DNA of 15,416 nucleotides. It comes from Phycisphaerales bacterium. GTDB lineage: Bacteria; Planctomycetota; Phycisphaerae; Phycisphaerales; UBA1924. Below, one piece after another: positions 6,981-14,524 of the stretch (the first letter of the stretch is position 1; each line of letters opens with the position of its first letter). The position numbers and the translations under genes are program-made. The notes below the pieces were generated by a model. It searched no databases. It had not been told where the DNA came from and saw only the letters and a program-made list of their open reading frames with translations. The stretch is taken from positions 1 to 15,416 of the forward strand of contig SLFH01000055.1 of assembly GCA_007124345.1 (NCBI GenBank). The letters are read 5' to 3'.

Positions 6981-8042
6981 GTGCGGCCGGAAATCAGCGA
7001 GTCCCGCAGCATGACCCCACCAGCCACGATCGTCCCGGACGCCTCGCCAAGACCGGTGCTCGACCAGCACCGACCGATCCTCGACCGTCCGGTCCGGTTT
7101 TTCTTCGTCACCGGGGCCAGGCGGAGCGGGACGAGCCTGCTGACGGCGATGCTCAACACCCACCCCGAGGCCTATTGCTGCAACGAAGGCTGGCTGGTCA
7201 ACGGGCTCGGATCTGGGGCGGAGTGCTGGATCGACCCTGAGCGGTTCGGCGCCTGGAGCTCCCTGGGCGGGGCCGAGCACGGCTGGCTGCGGAACATCCC
7301 CGTCTCCGACGCGAGGATGATCGCGGCCAGGGGGGCGGTCGAGGCGCTGATGCGCGAAGCCGCGGCGAGAGAACCCTGGAAAAACCCCGCCCGCGTCCGC
7401 GTGATCGGGGACAAGTCCGTCGAGCACTACTGCCACGGGGCGGAGACGCTCTGGCGGATGTTCCCCGAGGCGAAGTACATCCACATGCTGCGCGACGGGC
7501 GGGATGTGGTCGTCAGCGAGATGTTTTTGCGGTTCCGCCACGACGACTTCGAGGCGTTCGGGGCGGGGGCGGATCAGGCGAGGCGGGCGAAGGACGCGTG
7601 GTTCGGGGGGAACGCTGGCGGGCGAGCCGCCGGTGCCGCAGCGAATGAACCTTTGTTCAATGAAGAGAGTTTGGCGGTGCTCGCCTCGTCGTGGGCTTCT
7701 GCGGTGCGATCAGCGAGGCAGGCGTCGGGGCTGTTCGGCGATCGGTACAGCGAGGTGAGGTACGAGGATCTTTTGCGGGGGGCGTCGCCTCTGGCGGGGG
7801 TCCTGGACTTTCTCGGGGTAGCGGGCGACGACGCGCAGGCCGGGGCGTGCGCCGCCGAGGCCCGCTTCGAGCGCCACTCGGGCGGGCGCAAGCCCGGCGA
7901 GGAAGACCCGAGCTCGGACCTGCGGATGGGCGTGGTGGGCGATTGGACGCGGTTCTTCACCGATCGGGACCGCGAGGTCTTTATAGAGGCTGCGGGCGAG
8001 GTGCTGCTCGAACTCGGCTATGGGCCGGCGGGCGGTCAGTAA
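6981..8042 (+). CDS. Sulfotransferase-family protein (PAPS-dependent)
   Basis: Sulfotransferases move sulfate from PAPS to a hydroxyl or amine, here plausibly on a glycan. The 353-residue product has the 5'-phosphosulfate loop VTGARRSGTSLL at 43-54, followed by LNTHPEAYCCNE (58-69). The 3'-phosphate site is MLRDGRDVVVSEMF at 169-182. Two further family landmarks are RYEDLL at 260-265 and GVVGDWTRFFT at 317-327, the usual C-terminal segment. No signal peptide or membrane helix is visible, so it should act in the cytoplasm. GTG at 6981 is preferred; ATG at 7011 would shorten it by 10 residues. Its TAA overlaps the Shine-Dalgarno of the ABC permease, placing it first in the polysaccharide operon. 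A protein or lipid acceptor is not excluded. Confidence 0.85.
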   Translation: MRPEISESRSMTPPATIVPDASPRPVLDQHRPILDRPVRFFFVTGARRSGTSLLTAMLNTHPEAYCCNEGWLVNGLGSGAECWIDPERFGAWSSLGGAEHGWLRNIPVSDARMIAARGAVEALMREAAAREPWKNPARVRVIGDKSVEHYCHGAETLWRMFPEAKYIHMLRDGRDVVVSEMFLRFRHDDFEAFGAGADQARRAKDAWFGGNAGGRAAGAAANEPLFNEESLAVLASSWASAVRSARQASGLFGDRYSEVRYEDLLRGASPLAGVLDFLGVAGDDAQAGACAAEARFERHSGGRKPGEEDPSSDLRMGVVGDWTRFFTDRDREVFIEAAGEVLLELGYGPAGGQ

Positions 8043-8046
8043 AGGA
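8041..8046 (+). promoter_or_regulatory. Shine-Dalgarno that decides the permease start
   Basis: AAAGGA overlaps the sulfotransferase TAA. It is 8 bases from the GTG at 8055 but only 2 from the GTG at 8049, so 8055 is the likelier start. Confidence 0.6.
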
Positions 8047-8054
8047 CGGTGCCG

Positions 8055-8942
8055 GTGGACGGCGCAACGCCATGGGCGGGAGGAAACGAGGTTCGTCGGC
8101 TGACGCCCGAGCCCACGGCGTGGTCGCGCCTGCTCAGCCCGCTGGTGATGTTCGTCTCGCTGTGGTCATACCGGAGCCTGATCCGCCAGTTCGCGGCGAG
8201 GGACATCCGGGGCCGGACACGCGGGACGCGGATGGGCGTCTTCTGGTCGATCCTCGGCCCGATCTTGCAACTGATCGTGTTCACGATCGTGTTCAGCACG
8301 GTGCTGGAGGGGCGCCTGAGCGGGCGACCGGACGAGACCCGCTTCGAGTTCGCCATCCTGCTCTTCGCCGGGCTGATGGTCTTCGGCATCTTCGCCGACC
8401 CCCTGGGCCAGGCGCCCAACCTGGTGGTCGGGCGGCGGAACATGGTCAAACGCGTGGTCTTCCCGCTTGAGATCCTCTCGGTCTCTTCGGTGCTGGCGGC
8501 GTTGTTCTATTCGTCGCTGGGCCTGCTGGTGGCGTGGCTGATCTGGGTGCTCTACCAGGGCGAGGTGCACGCGACGGCGTTGCTCACGCCGATCGTGTTG
8601 CTGCCGGGGATCCTTTGCGTCCTGGGGCTGAGCTGGATCCTGGCCGCCCTCGGCGTGTTCGTGCGCGACCTGAACCAGGTCGTCGCGATGTTCGTGCAGC
8701 GGCTGCTGTTCTTCGCGACGCCGATCTTCTACTCGCTGGAGATCGTGCCGGCGCAGTTCCGGATCGTCCTGTACTTCAACCCCATGACGCCCGTGGTCGA
8801 CGGCGTGCGTTCGGTGGCGATGTTCGGCGAGCAGCCGATGTGGTGGCTCCTGAACATCTGGCTGGTGGCCGGCGCGGTGATGTGCATCGTCGGCTACGCC
8901 CTCTTCCAGCGCGCCCGCGGGGGGTTCGCCGATGTCATCTGA
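8055..8942 (+). CDS. wzm: ABC-2 type polysaccharide export permease (Wzm-like)
   Basis: This is the membrane half of an ABC exporter for undecaprenol-linked polysaccharide. The 295-residue product has six predicted membrane segments near 62-82, 98-118, 141-165, 175-201, 212-230 and 265-285. The N-terminal sequence SLWSYRSLIRQFAARDIRGR (35-54), then GVFWSILGPILQLIVFTIVF (61-80), is the classic O-antigen/teichoic-acid ABC-2 opening. NPMTPVVDGVRSV at 242-254 is another hallmark. The start at 8055 rests on the AAAGGA at 8041-8046; GTG 8049 would add two residues. The gene overlaps the ATPase gene by 11 bases, as expected for a coupled transporter pair. Substrate is inferred from the glycosyltransferase neighbours. 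Confidence 0.93.
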   Translation: MDGATPWAGGNEVRRLTPEPTAWSRLLSPLVMFVSLWSYRSLIRQFAARDIRGRTRGTRMGVFWSILGPILQLIVFTIVFSTVLEGRLSGRPDETRFEFAILLFAGLMVFGIFADPLGQAPNLVVGRRNMVKRVVFPLEILSVSSVLAALFYSSLGLLVAWLIWVLYQGEVHATALLTPIVLLPGILCVLGLSWILAALGVFVRDLNQVVAMFVQRLLFFATPIFYSLEIVPAQFRIVLYFNPMTPVVDGVRSVAMFGEQPMWWLLNIWLVAGAVMCIVGYALFQRARGGFADVI

Positions 8943-10350
8943 GGCGCAGCGCACCGATTTGGTCGGCGGGACGACGGGGATTGCCGCGGGCGTGGCGCGG
9001 GGTGTTGCGCCTTCGCCGCTCGGGCCCGCGCCAGAGCCGGCGACCGACAACGGCGCCGACGCGCCGGACCGCGATGTCGTCCTTCGCGTGCACGGGGTCG
9101 GCAAGTGCTACCAGATGTACGCCAAGCCCTCAGACCGCCTCCGCCAGAGCCTCCTGCGCTGGACGGGCAAGAAATACCACAAGGATTTTTGGGCCCTGCA
9201 GGATGTCTCGTTCCGCCTGGAGAAGGGAGAGGCGCTGGGCATCATCGGGCGTAACGGCTCGGGCAAAAGCACGCTGATGCAGATCATCGCCGGCGTCCTC
9301 CGCCCCACCACCGGCGAGGTCGAGGTCCGCGGACGCGTCGCGGCGCTGCTCGAACTCGGCGCGGGGTTCAACCCCGAGTTCACCGGCCGCGAGAACGCGA
9401 TGCTCTACGGCTCGATCCTCGGCATGTCGCGGAAAGAAGTCGAAAGGCGCTTCCCCGAGATCGAAGAGTTCGCGGGGATCGGCCACTTCATCGACCAGCC
9501 GGTCAAGACCTACTCCTCGGGCATGCTCGTGCGCCTGGCGTTCAGCGTGCAGGTGCAGCTCGAACCCGAGGTGCTGATCATCGACGAGGCGCTCTCGGTC
9601 GGCGACGCGGGCTTCAGGGCCAAGTGCCTCCGCCGGCTCGAACTGCTCAGGGAGAAGGGCGTCACCCTCCTCCTGGTCACCCACGACATGGGCGTCGTCC
9701 GCAAGTGGTGCGACAAGGCGATCCTGCTCGACGGCGGGCGCATCGTCGACCGGGGCGACACCGCCAGCGTCGCGGCCGAGTACTACCGCATCGTTCAGGG
9801 GCTCGAACTCAGCGAGGCGCCCAAGCCCGACACCGGCGGACCGGTGACAGAGACTTCCGGCGACGAGCTGGTCCCCGCCGTGGGGCTCGACCCGGGCAAC
9901 CGCGCCGGCGACGGTCGCGCCAAGATCGTCGCGTTTAACCTCTTCGACGCCGAGGGTCGGCCCGCACGCGTCATCCGCTCGCGCGACGAGATCCGCGTCG
10001 AGCTCCGCCTGCAGATCCTCGACGACCTCGAAGACGCCCAGGTCGGCGTGGTTCTCTGTGACAACAAAGGCCGGATGATCGTCGGAGCGCACACGATGTA
10101 CGGCGAGCACGAATCCGTCGGCTGCCTGGCCGGGGCGAGGGCGGGCTCGACGATCCGTGTGTCGTTCAGTTTCCCCGTTGCCGCCAACCCCGGCGAGTAC
10201 CTGCTGATGGCGGGCGTCGCCGACCACACCGGGCCCCACCTCTGGTCTGACTGCGACATCGTGCACGATCTGTGCGAGGTCGAGGTGGTCGGCGAGCGGA
10301 GCTGGGGGGACGCCAATGTCGCTGCGAGGATCGATGCCCGCCCAGAGTGA
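8932..10350 (+). CDS. wzt: ABC ATPase for polysaccharide export with Wzt-type C-terminal domain
   Basis: This is the ATPase partner of the permease. Of 472 residues, about 50-290 form the nucleotide-binding domain. It shows Walker A GRNGSGKST (106-114), the signature YSSGM (194-198), Walker B VLIIDE (214-219) and switch H251. The sequence LGAGFNPEFTGRENAMLYG (142-160) is typical of the O-antigen/teichoic-acid exporter subfamily. Residues about 326-455 form a separate C-terminal beta-rich domain (KIVAFNLFDAEGRP, then GEYLLMAGVADHTG at 421-434) matching Wzt carbohydrate-binding domains. In known systems that domain recognises the modified non-reducing end of a finished chain. The first 47 residues are an Ala/Gly/Pro-rich extension. 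The ATG at 8932 lies inside the permease gene. The 3' end overlaps the methyltransferase by 35 bases. Confidence 0.94.
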   Translation: MSSEAQRTDLVGGTTGIAAGVARGVAPSPLGPAPEPATDNGADAPDRDVVLRVHGVGKCYQMYAKPSDRLRQSLLRWTGKKYHKDFWALQDVSFRLEKGEALGIIGRNGSGKSTLMQIIAGVLRPTTGEVEVRGRVAALLELGAGFNPEFTGRENAMLYGSILGMSRKEVERRFPEIEEFAGIGHFIDQPVKTYSSGMLVRLAFSVQVQLEPEVLIIDEALSVGDAGFRAKCLRRLELLREKGVTLLLVTHDMGVVRKWCDKAILLDGGRIVDRGDTASVAAEYYRIVQGLELSEAPKPDTGGPVTETSGDELVPAVGLDPGNRAGDGRAKIVAFNLFDAEGRPARVIRSRDEIRVELRLQILDDLEDAQVGVVLCDNKGRMIVGAHTMYGEHESVGCLAGARAGSTIRVSFSFPVAANPGEYLLMAGVADHTGPHLWSDCDIVHDLCEVEVVGERSWGDANVAARIDARPE

Positions 10351-11797
10351 ACAATCACCGGTGCAGGACGACCCCCACCACAGCCCCCCGCAAAGCGCAG
10401 ACGCCTGCCTGGAGCGGATCGACCCCGCCGAGGCCGACCCCCATCTGGCGACACAGCACCTGGCCCGCTACGCCTGGGCCGCCTCGCTCATGCCCGCCCC
10501 GCGCGTGCTCGATTGCGGGTGCGGGCTCGGCTACGGCTCGGCGATGCTCGCCGACGCCGGCGCCGGCGAGGTGCTCGGAATCGACATCGCTGCCGACGCG
10601 GTCGAGGGGGCCGGACGCCTCTACCCCCGCCCGGGCGTGACCCACCGCTGCATCGACGCCATGACGCTCGACCCTGCGTCGGAGGGCAAGTTCGATGTGA
10701 TCGTCTGTCTGGAAGTGATCGAGCATGTCGCCGAGCCGCAGAAGCTGCTCGATGTGCTCAAGTCGCTCCTGGCGCCGGGCGGCGTGCTGGCGGTCTCCTG
10801 TCCCGATGACGAGGCGATCGGGGTGGACAACCCGTTCCACATCTGGGAGGCGGGGCCGGACGACCTCGGGCGCTGGCTGCGAAGCAGGTTTTCCAATGTC
10901 AGCGAGCACGCCGAGCTGCACACCATGGGCACGGCGGTCCGCCCGCTGCCGATCGAGGAGGGCGTCTGGCAGGAGCTTCGCGCCCAGACGATGGGGACCG
11001 GGCGCGAGCCGGTGATCCCCGGGCGGCTGTTCCTCGCCGCGGACGCCTCACTGCCCGCAATCGAGCCCCTGACGGTCCAGCTCGCCGACGGGCTGGGGTA
11101 TGTCCGTGACCTCTTGAACGCCAAGGGGTGGCTGGACGCCAAGCTGGAGGAGCACCGGGCGCTGGTGGCGGACCTGGAAGCCGCGGCCGGCGGGGCGATC
11201 GCCGAGCGCGACCGCCTCCGCACCCGCGTCGACGAGCTGGAGCGAGAGAACGCCTACCTCAAGACCCGCGTCAAGGACCTCCAGGCCTGGGCGGACGAGC
11301 AGACCGAGCGCCTCGCCGAGGCCTGGAAGGCCAAGGAGGGGGTCGACGCCGAGCTGAAGGCCCGCGACGAGATCGTCGAGGAGATGCGTCGCTGGGCCGA
11401 GGAGCAGACCGGGCGCGTGCAGGAGCTCTGGGAGGCCAAGACCTGGCTCGACGGACAGCTCCAAGCGAAGACCGATCAGATCACCCTGCTCGCGACACGC
11501 CTCCAGACCGAGGGAAGCCTCCTCCGGCGCTGGGCTGGCGAGCTTCTGGCCGAGAAGGTCCGTCTGGCGGCCGAGCTGGAGCGTCAGGCGGGCACGGCCG
11601 GGCGGGCGGCCTCGGGGACGGGGAGGCCTAGAATCGACTCCTCGAACGGGGAGACCGGCGATGGAGGAAGCGCCGGCTCAAACAAGTCGCCCCGAGGGGG
11701 CGCCGCAGACCGCCGCGGGCCAGAGCCCGCCAAACCCACACCTCGCGGTCCGCGTCAAGCACAGAACCCGACAGAGCCACGGGAGCCCGGCCCATGA
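10316..11797 (+). CDS. SAM-dependent methyltransferase with long C-terminal coiled coil (candidate chain terminator)
   Basis: Residues about 35-200 are a class I SAM methyltransferase. Motif I is VLDCGCGLGYG (64-74), the acidic strand end is VLGID (86-90), FDVIVCLEVIEHV is at 126-138, and APGGVLAVSCPD (153-164) follows. About 263-425 is a charged, heptad-like helix predicted to be a coiled coil, with two 35-residue repeats. Residues 426-493 are a Gly/Pro/Arg-rich, probably disordered tail. No kinase domain is present. Position directly after a Wzt with a C-terminal domain suggests a WbdD-like cap and length ruler for the exported glycan (inference). The ATG at 10316 has GGGGGGA 5 bases upstream; ATG 10334 (GAGG upstream) is the alternative. 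The gene overlaps wzt by 35 bases and the next gene by 4 (ATGA). Its methyl acceptor could also be a sugar nucleotide. Confidence 0.88.
   Translation: MSLRGSMPAQSEQSPVQDDPHHSPPQSADACLERIDPAEADPHLATQHLARYAWAASLMPAPRVLDCGCGLGYGSAMLADAGAGEVLGIDIAADAVEGAGRLYPRPGVTHRCIDAMTLDPASEGKFDVIVCLEVIEHVAEPQKLLDVLKSLLAPGGVLAVSCPDDEAIGVDNPFHIWEAGPDDLGRWLRSRFSNVSEHAELHTMGTAVRPLPIEEGVWQELRAQTMGTGREPVIPGRLFLAADASLPAIEPLTVQLADGLGYVRDLLNAKGWLDAKLEEHRALVADLEAAAGGAIAERDRLRTRVDELERENAYLKTRVKDLQAWADEQTERLAEAWKAKEGVDAELKARDEIVEEMRRWAEEQTGRVQELWEAKTWLDGQLQAKTDQITLLATRLQTEGSLLRRWAGELLAEKVRLAAELERQAGTAGRAASGTGRPRIDSSNGETGDGGSAGSNKSPRGGAADRRGPEPAKPTPRGPRQAQNPTEPREPGP
11288..11497 (+). repeat. Two tandem 35-codon repeats in the coiled coil
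   Basis: Residues 325-359 and 360-394 of the methyltransferase align without gaps. They begin WADEQTERLAEAWKAK and WAEEQTGRVQELWEAK, and 13 of 35 positions are identical. A partial third copy (LLNAKGWLDAKLEEH, 266-280) falls in the same register 70 residues earlier. Thirty-five residues equal five heptads, so duplication preserves coiled-coil phase. Confidence 0.7.
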
Positions 11798-14505
11798 TCG
11801 ATCCGCGCCGACCGGACTATGCCTGCACACCCGCTTCGGCGCACGCGCCGTCGTTCAGGTATCGCCCGGCCGATCCCTCGCTCGCCCCGCTGGTGAGCGT
11901 GATCACCCCGTTCTACAACGAGTCTGACACCGAGCGTTTCGAGGAGACGGCCCGCTGCGTGCTCGGCCAGTCGCTGCAGCGCTTCGAGTGGATCATCGTC
12001 AACGACGGCTCGGACTGCCCCGCGGCCCTCGACCTCCTGGATCGCTTCAGGAACGTTCGGCGCGACCCGCGTGTGCGCGTGGTCGACCACGACGAGAACC
12101 GGGGCCTGCCGGCCGCACGAAACACCGGCTACCGCGAGGCCTCCGCCGAGTTTGTCTTCCAGATCGACTCGGACGACCTGATCGAGCCCACTGCCATCGA
12201 GAAATGCCTCTGGACGCTGACCTTCCGGCCCGACCTGGCCTTCTGCGGGGGCTACAGCGTCGGCTTCGGGGCCCAGGAGTACCTCTGGACCAGGGGCTTC
12301 CACGACGGGCCCGCCTTCCTCAAAGAGAACCTCGTGACCGCCACCAAGATGGTCCGCAAGAGCGCGTGGGAGGCGGCCGGGGGCTTCGACGAGTCGATGC
12401 GGGGCGGGCTTGAGGACTGGGCCTTCTGGCTCGCCTGCGCCGACAAAGGCCGGTGGGGCCACACCATTCCCGAGTACCTTGACTGGTACCGCAGGCGCGA
12501 AAACCAGCACGACGACTGGGAGAATCTTGGGTGCGACCAGCGCAACGCGCAGGTGCTCGCCGAGCTGCGCGACCGCCACCCGAAGCTCTTCGACGGTCCC
12601 TTCCCGACGCCCAGAGCCAAGGGCCACCCCCAGTGGGCCCACCAGCCCGGCCAGACTCCCTGGGCCAACCCCCTGGCCAAAGAGAAGCGTCGGCTGCTGA
12701 TCGTCCTGCCATGGCTGCGTCTGGGCGGGGCGGACAAGTTCAACCGCGACCTGCTCGACCAGATGACCCATCAGGGCTGGGAAGTGACGGTGGCGACGAC
12801 CAATGTCGCGCCGCACCCGTGGCTGAGCGAGTTCAGCTCGATCACACCGGATGTCTTCCTGCTCGACCATCTCGCCCAGCCCCTGCACTACGCAACGATG
12901 CTGCGCGGGCTGATCGAGTCCAGGCGGCCCGATGTCGTGCTGATGAGCAACTCCGAGTTCGGCTACGCCGTGCTGCCCGCCCTGCGCTCGCTCTGCCCCG
13001 AGCCCGCCTATGTCGACTACTGCCACATGGAGGAGGAGCACTGGAAGTTCGGGGGCCACCCTCGCACGGCGGTCGGCGCTCAGAGCCAGCTCGAACTGAA
13101 CATCACCTCGTCTGAGCATCTGAAGAACTGGATGATCGAGCGCGGGTCGGATCCTTCGCGGATCGCGGTGGCGAACACCAACATCGATCCGGAGGTCTGG
13201 AAGCCCGATCCTGAGCTGCGGGCCGAGGTCCGGCGGAAGCTCGGCGTCGATGAGGACACGACGGTGATCCTCTACGCCGGTCGGATCTGCCCGCAGAAGC
13301 AGCCGATGGTCTTCGCCGAGACCATGCGCCGCCTGCGGGACAAGGCGGTGAACAAGGGCAAGCGGTTCGTCGCCCTCGTCGCCGGCAGCGGGGAGGACGA
13401 AGCGGCCCTGGCCGAACGACTCGCCGGCGACGGCATGCTCCAGCGCGGCGAGCCGGGCGGCGAGGTCCGGCTGCTCGGCGAGACGATCAACGACGAGATG
13501 CGCGGGCTGATGGCCGCGGCCGACATCTTCTTCATGCCCTCAGAATGGGAGGGCATCGCCCTGGTGCTCTTCGAGTCGATGGCGACCGAGACCGTCTTCG
13601 TCGGCGCGGTCGTCGGCGGGCAGGTCGAGGTGCTGACGCCAGACTGCGGCGTGCTTCTGCCCAAGGCGAAGCCCGGCCGCGAGCTGATCGACGAGCCCCC
13701 CGCGTACGCCGATCGGCTGATGGAGCTCATCAGCAACCCCGAGAAGCTGCGCGCCATGGCCGGGGCCGGACGCGAGCGGATCTGCAAGCACTACACGCTC
13801 GACGCGATGGGCGAGCGGATGGACTCGCTGCTGAAGCGGGCGATCGAGCTGAAGCGGCGCGAGCCGAGATCGACGCTGCCGAAAGCGGCCGCGGTCGACC
13901 TCTTAGAACGCGCGATCGAGACCGACCGCCTCCAGCGATCGATAGACCACCTGTGGCGCGAGCACCAGCGCGTCAAGGCACGCAACGCCGAGCTGCGCGG
14001 CAAGCTGCAGGAGACTCGAGGGAGAACGCAGCGCATGGAGCGACGCCTCGGCCGTCTGACGCCCAGCCCGGCGAAGCAGCTCGAAGCGATCGAGGCATCA
14101 CGGGCGTGGGGGATGGTGCGGAAGTTCAAGAGCAACCCGGTCTACGCCGGGTACGCCCGCCTGCGTTACGGTTCTTCATGGCGCGACCAGCTCGACAAGG
14201 GCTCGCCCGCCCAGAGGCTGGCACGGATCCAAGGCGGCAAGGCGTACCGCCTGCTCAGCGCGCTCAAGGCGCTCCGCGGGCTTCCGCCCGTCGGCGGGCC
14301 GATGGGCGATTTGGGCGGGTCGGGCCGCAAGCCCGCGCCGCGGAAGCGGGTTGAGAAGGAATCGCGGGTGGAGTTGAACGGAGCGGTCGCGCATCGGCCG
14401 CCGGTCGAACCACCGCAGGCGCCTGCCAAGCCCGCCCAAGACGAGCGATCGACACCGCCGGTGGTGGTGCGTCAGAAGGACATGGCGTCGGGGCGGTCGC
14501 GCTAA
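11794..14505 (+). CDS. Dual glycosyltransferase: GT2 domain fused to GT4 domain, with coiled-coil tail
   Basis: This 903-residue protein carries two sugar-transfer modules. The GT2 (GT-A) domain spans about 32-265: VSVITPFYNE (34-43), IIVNDGSD (67-74), metal-binding DSDD (125-128) and the catalytic-base region GGLEDWAFW (204-212). The GT4 (GT-B) domain spans about 299-685: LPWLRLGGADKFNRDLL (305-321), LYAGRICPQKQP (493-504), and the EX7E motif E586/E594 in PSEWEGIALVLFES. A basic coiled-coil segment follows at about 700-755, then a Pro/Arg-rich tail. No membrane helix is visible. Two active sites in one chain could build a two-linkage repeat unit, so this is the best candidate polymerase for the exported glycan. 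The ATG at 11794 overlaps the methyltransferase stop (ATGA) and has GGGAG 8 bases upstream. Sugar specificities cannot be read. Confidence 0.93.
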   Translation: MIDPRRPDYACTPASAHAPSFRYRPADPSLAPLVSVITPFYNESDTERFEETARCVLGQSLQRFEWIIVNDGSDCPAALDLLDRFRNVRRDPRVRVVDHDENRGLPAARNTGYREASAEFVFQIDSDDLIEPTAIEKCLWTLTFRPDLAFCGGYSVGFGAQEYLWTRGFHDGPAFLKENLVTATKMVRKSAWEAAGGFDESMRGGLEDWAFWLACADKGRWGHTIPEYLDWYRRRENQHDDWENLGCDQRNAQVLAELRDRHPKLFDGPFPTPRAKGHPQWAHQPGQTPWANPLAKEKRRLLIVLPWLRLGGADKFNRDLLDQMTHQGWEVTVATTNVAPHPWLSEFSSITPDVFLLDHLAQPLHYATMLRGLIESRRPDVVLMSNSEFGYAVLPALRSLCPEPAYVDYCHMEEEHWKFGGHPRTAVGAQSQLELNITSSEHLKNWMIERGSDPSRIAVANTNIDPEVWKPDPELRAEVRRKLGVDEDTTVILYAGRICPQKQPMVFAETMRRLRDKAVNKGKRFVALVAGSGEDEAALAERLAGDGMLQRGEPGGEVRLLGETINDEMRGLMAAADIFFMPSEWEGIALVLFESMATETVFVGAVVGGQVEVLTPDCGVLLPKAKPGRELIDEPPAYADRLMELISNPEKLRAMAGAGRERICKHYTLDAMGERMDSLLKRAIELKRREPRSTLPKAAAVDLLERAIETDRLQRSIDHLWREHQRVKARNAELRGKLQETRGRTQRMERRLGRLTPSPAKQLEAIEASRAWGMVRKFKSNPVYAGYARLRYGSSWRDQLDKGSPAQRLARIQGGKAYRLLSALKALRGLPPVGGPMGDLGGSGRKPAPRKRVEKESRVELNGAVAHRPPVEPPQAPAKPAQDERSTPPVVVRQKDMASGRSR

Positions 14506-14507
14506 AG

Positions 14508-14524
14508 GACCGTCTTCTGCGGTC
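14508..14524. terminator. Possible short hairpin between convergent glycosyltransferase genes
   Basis: GACCG (14508-14512) and CGGTC (14520-14524) pair around a 7-base loop. They lie just after the plus-strand stop and overlap the minus-strand stop. The stem is only 5 bp with no T-run, so it is weak evidence for a bidirectional terminator. The two genes are only 17 bases apart. Confidence 0.25.

Noticed and set aside
11661..11927. Small plus-strand open frame starting ATGGAGG over the methyltransferase tail
   Set aside because: It crosses into the glycosyltransferase in another frame and shows no domain. The methyltransferase frame stays open to a standard ATGA overlap, so the tail is better explained as part of that protein.
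11755..13119. 454-codon minus-strand open frame antisense to the dual glycosyltransferase
   Set aside because: No recognisable motifs. The plus strand in the same place carries clear GT2 and GT4 motifs.
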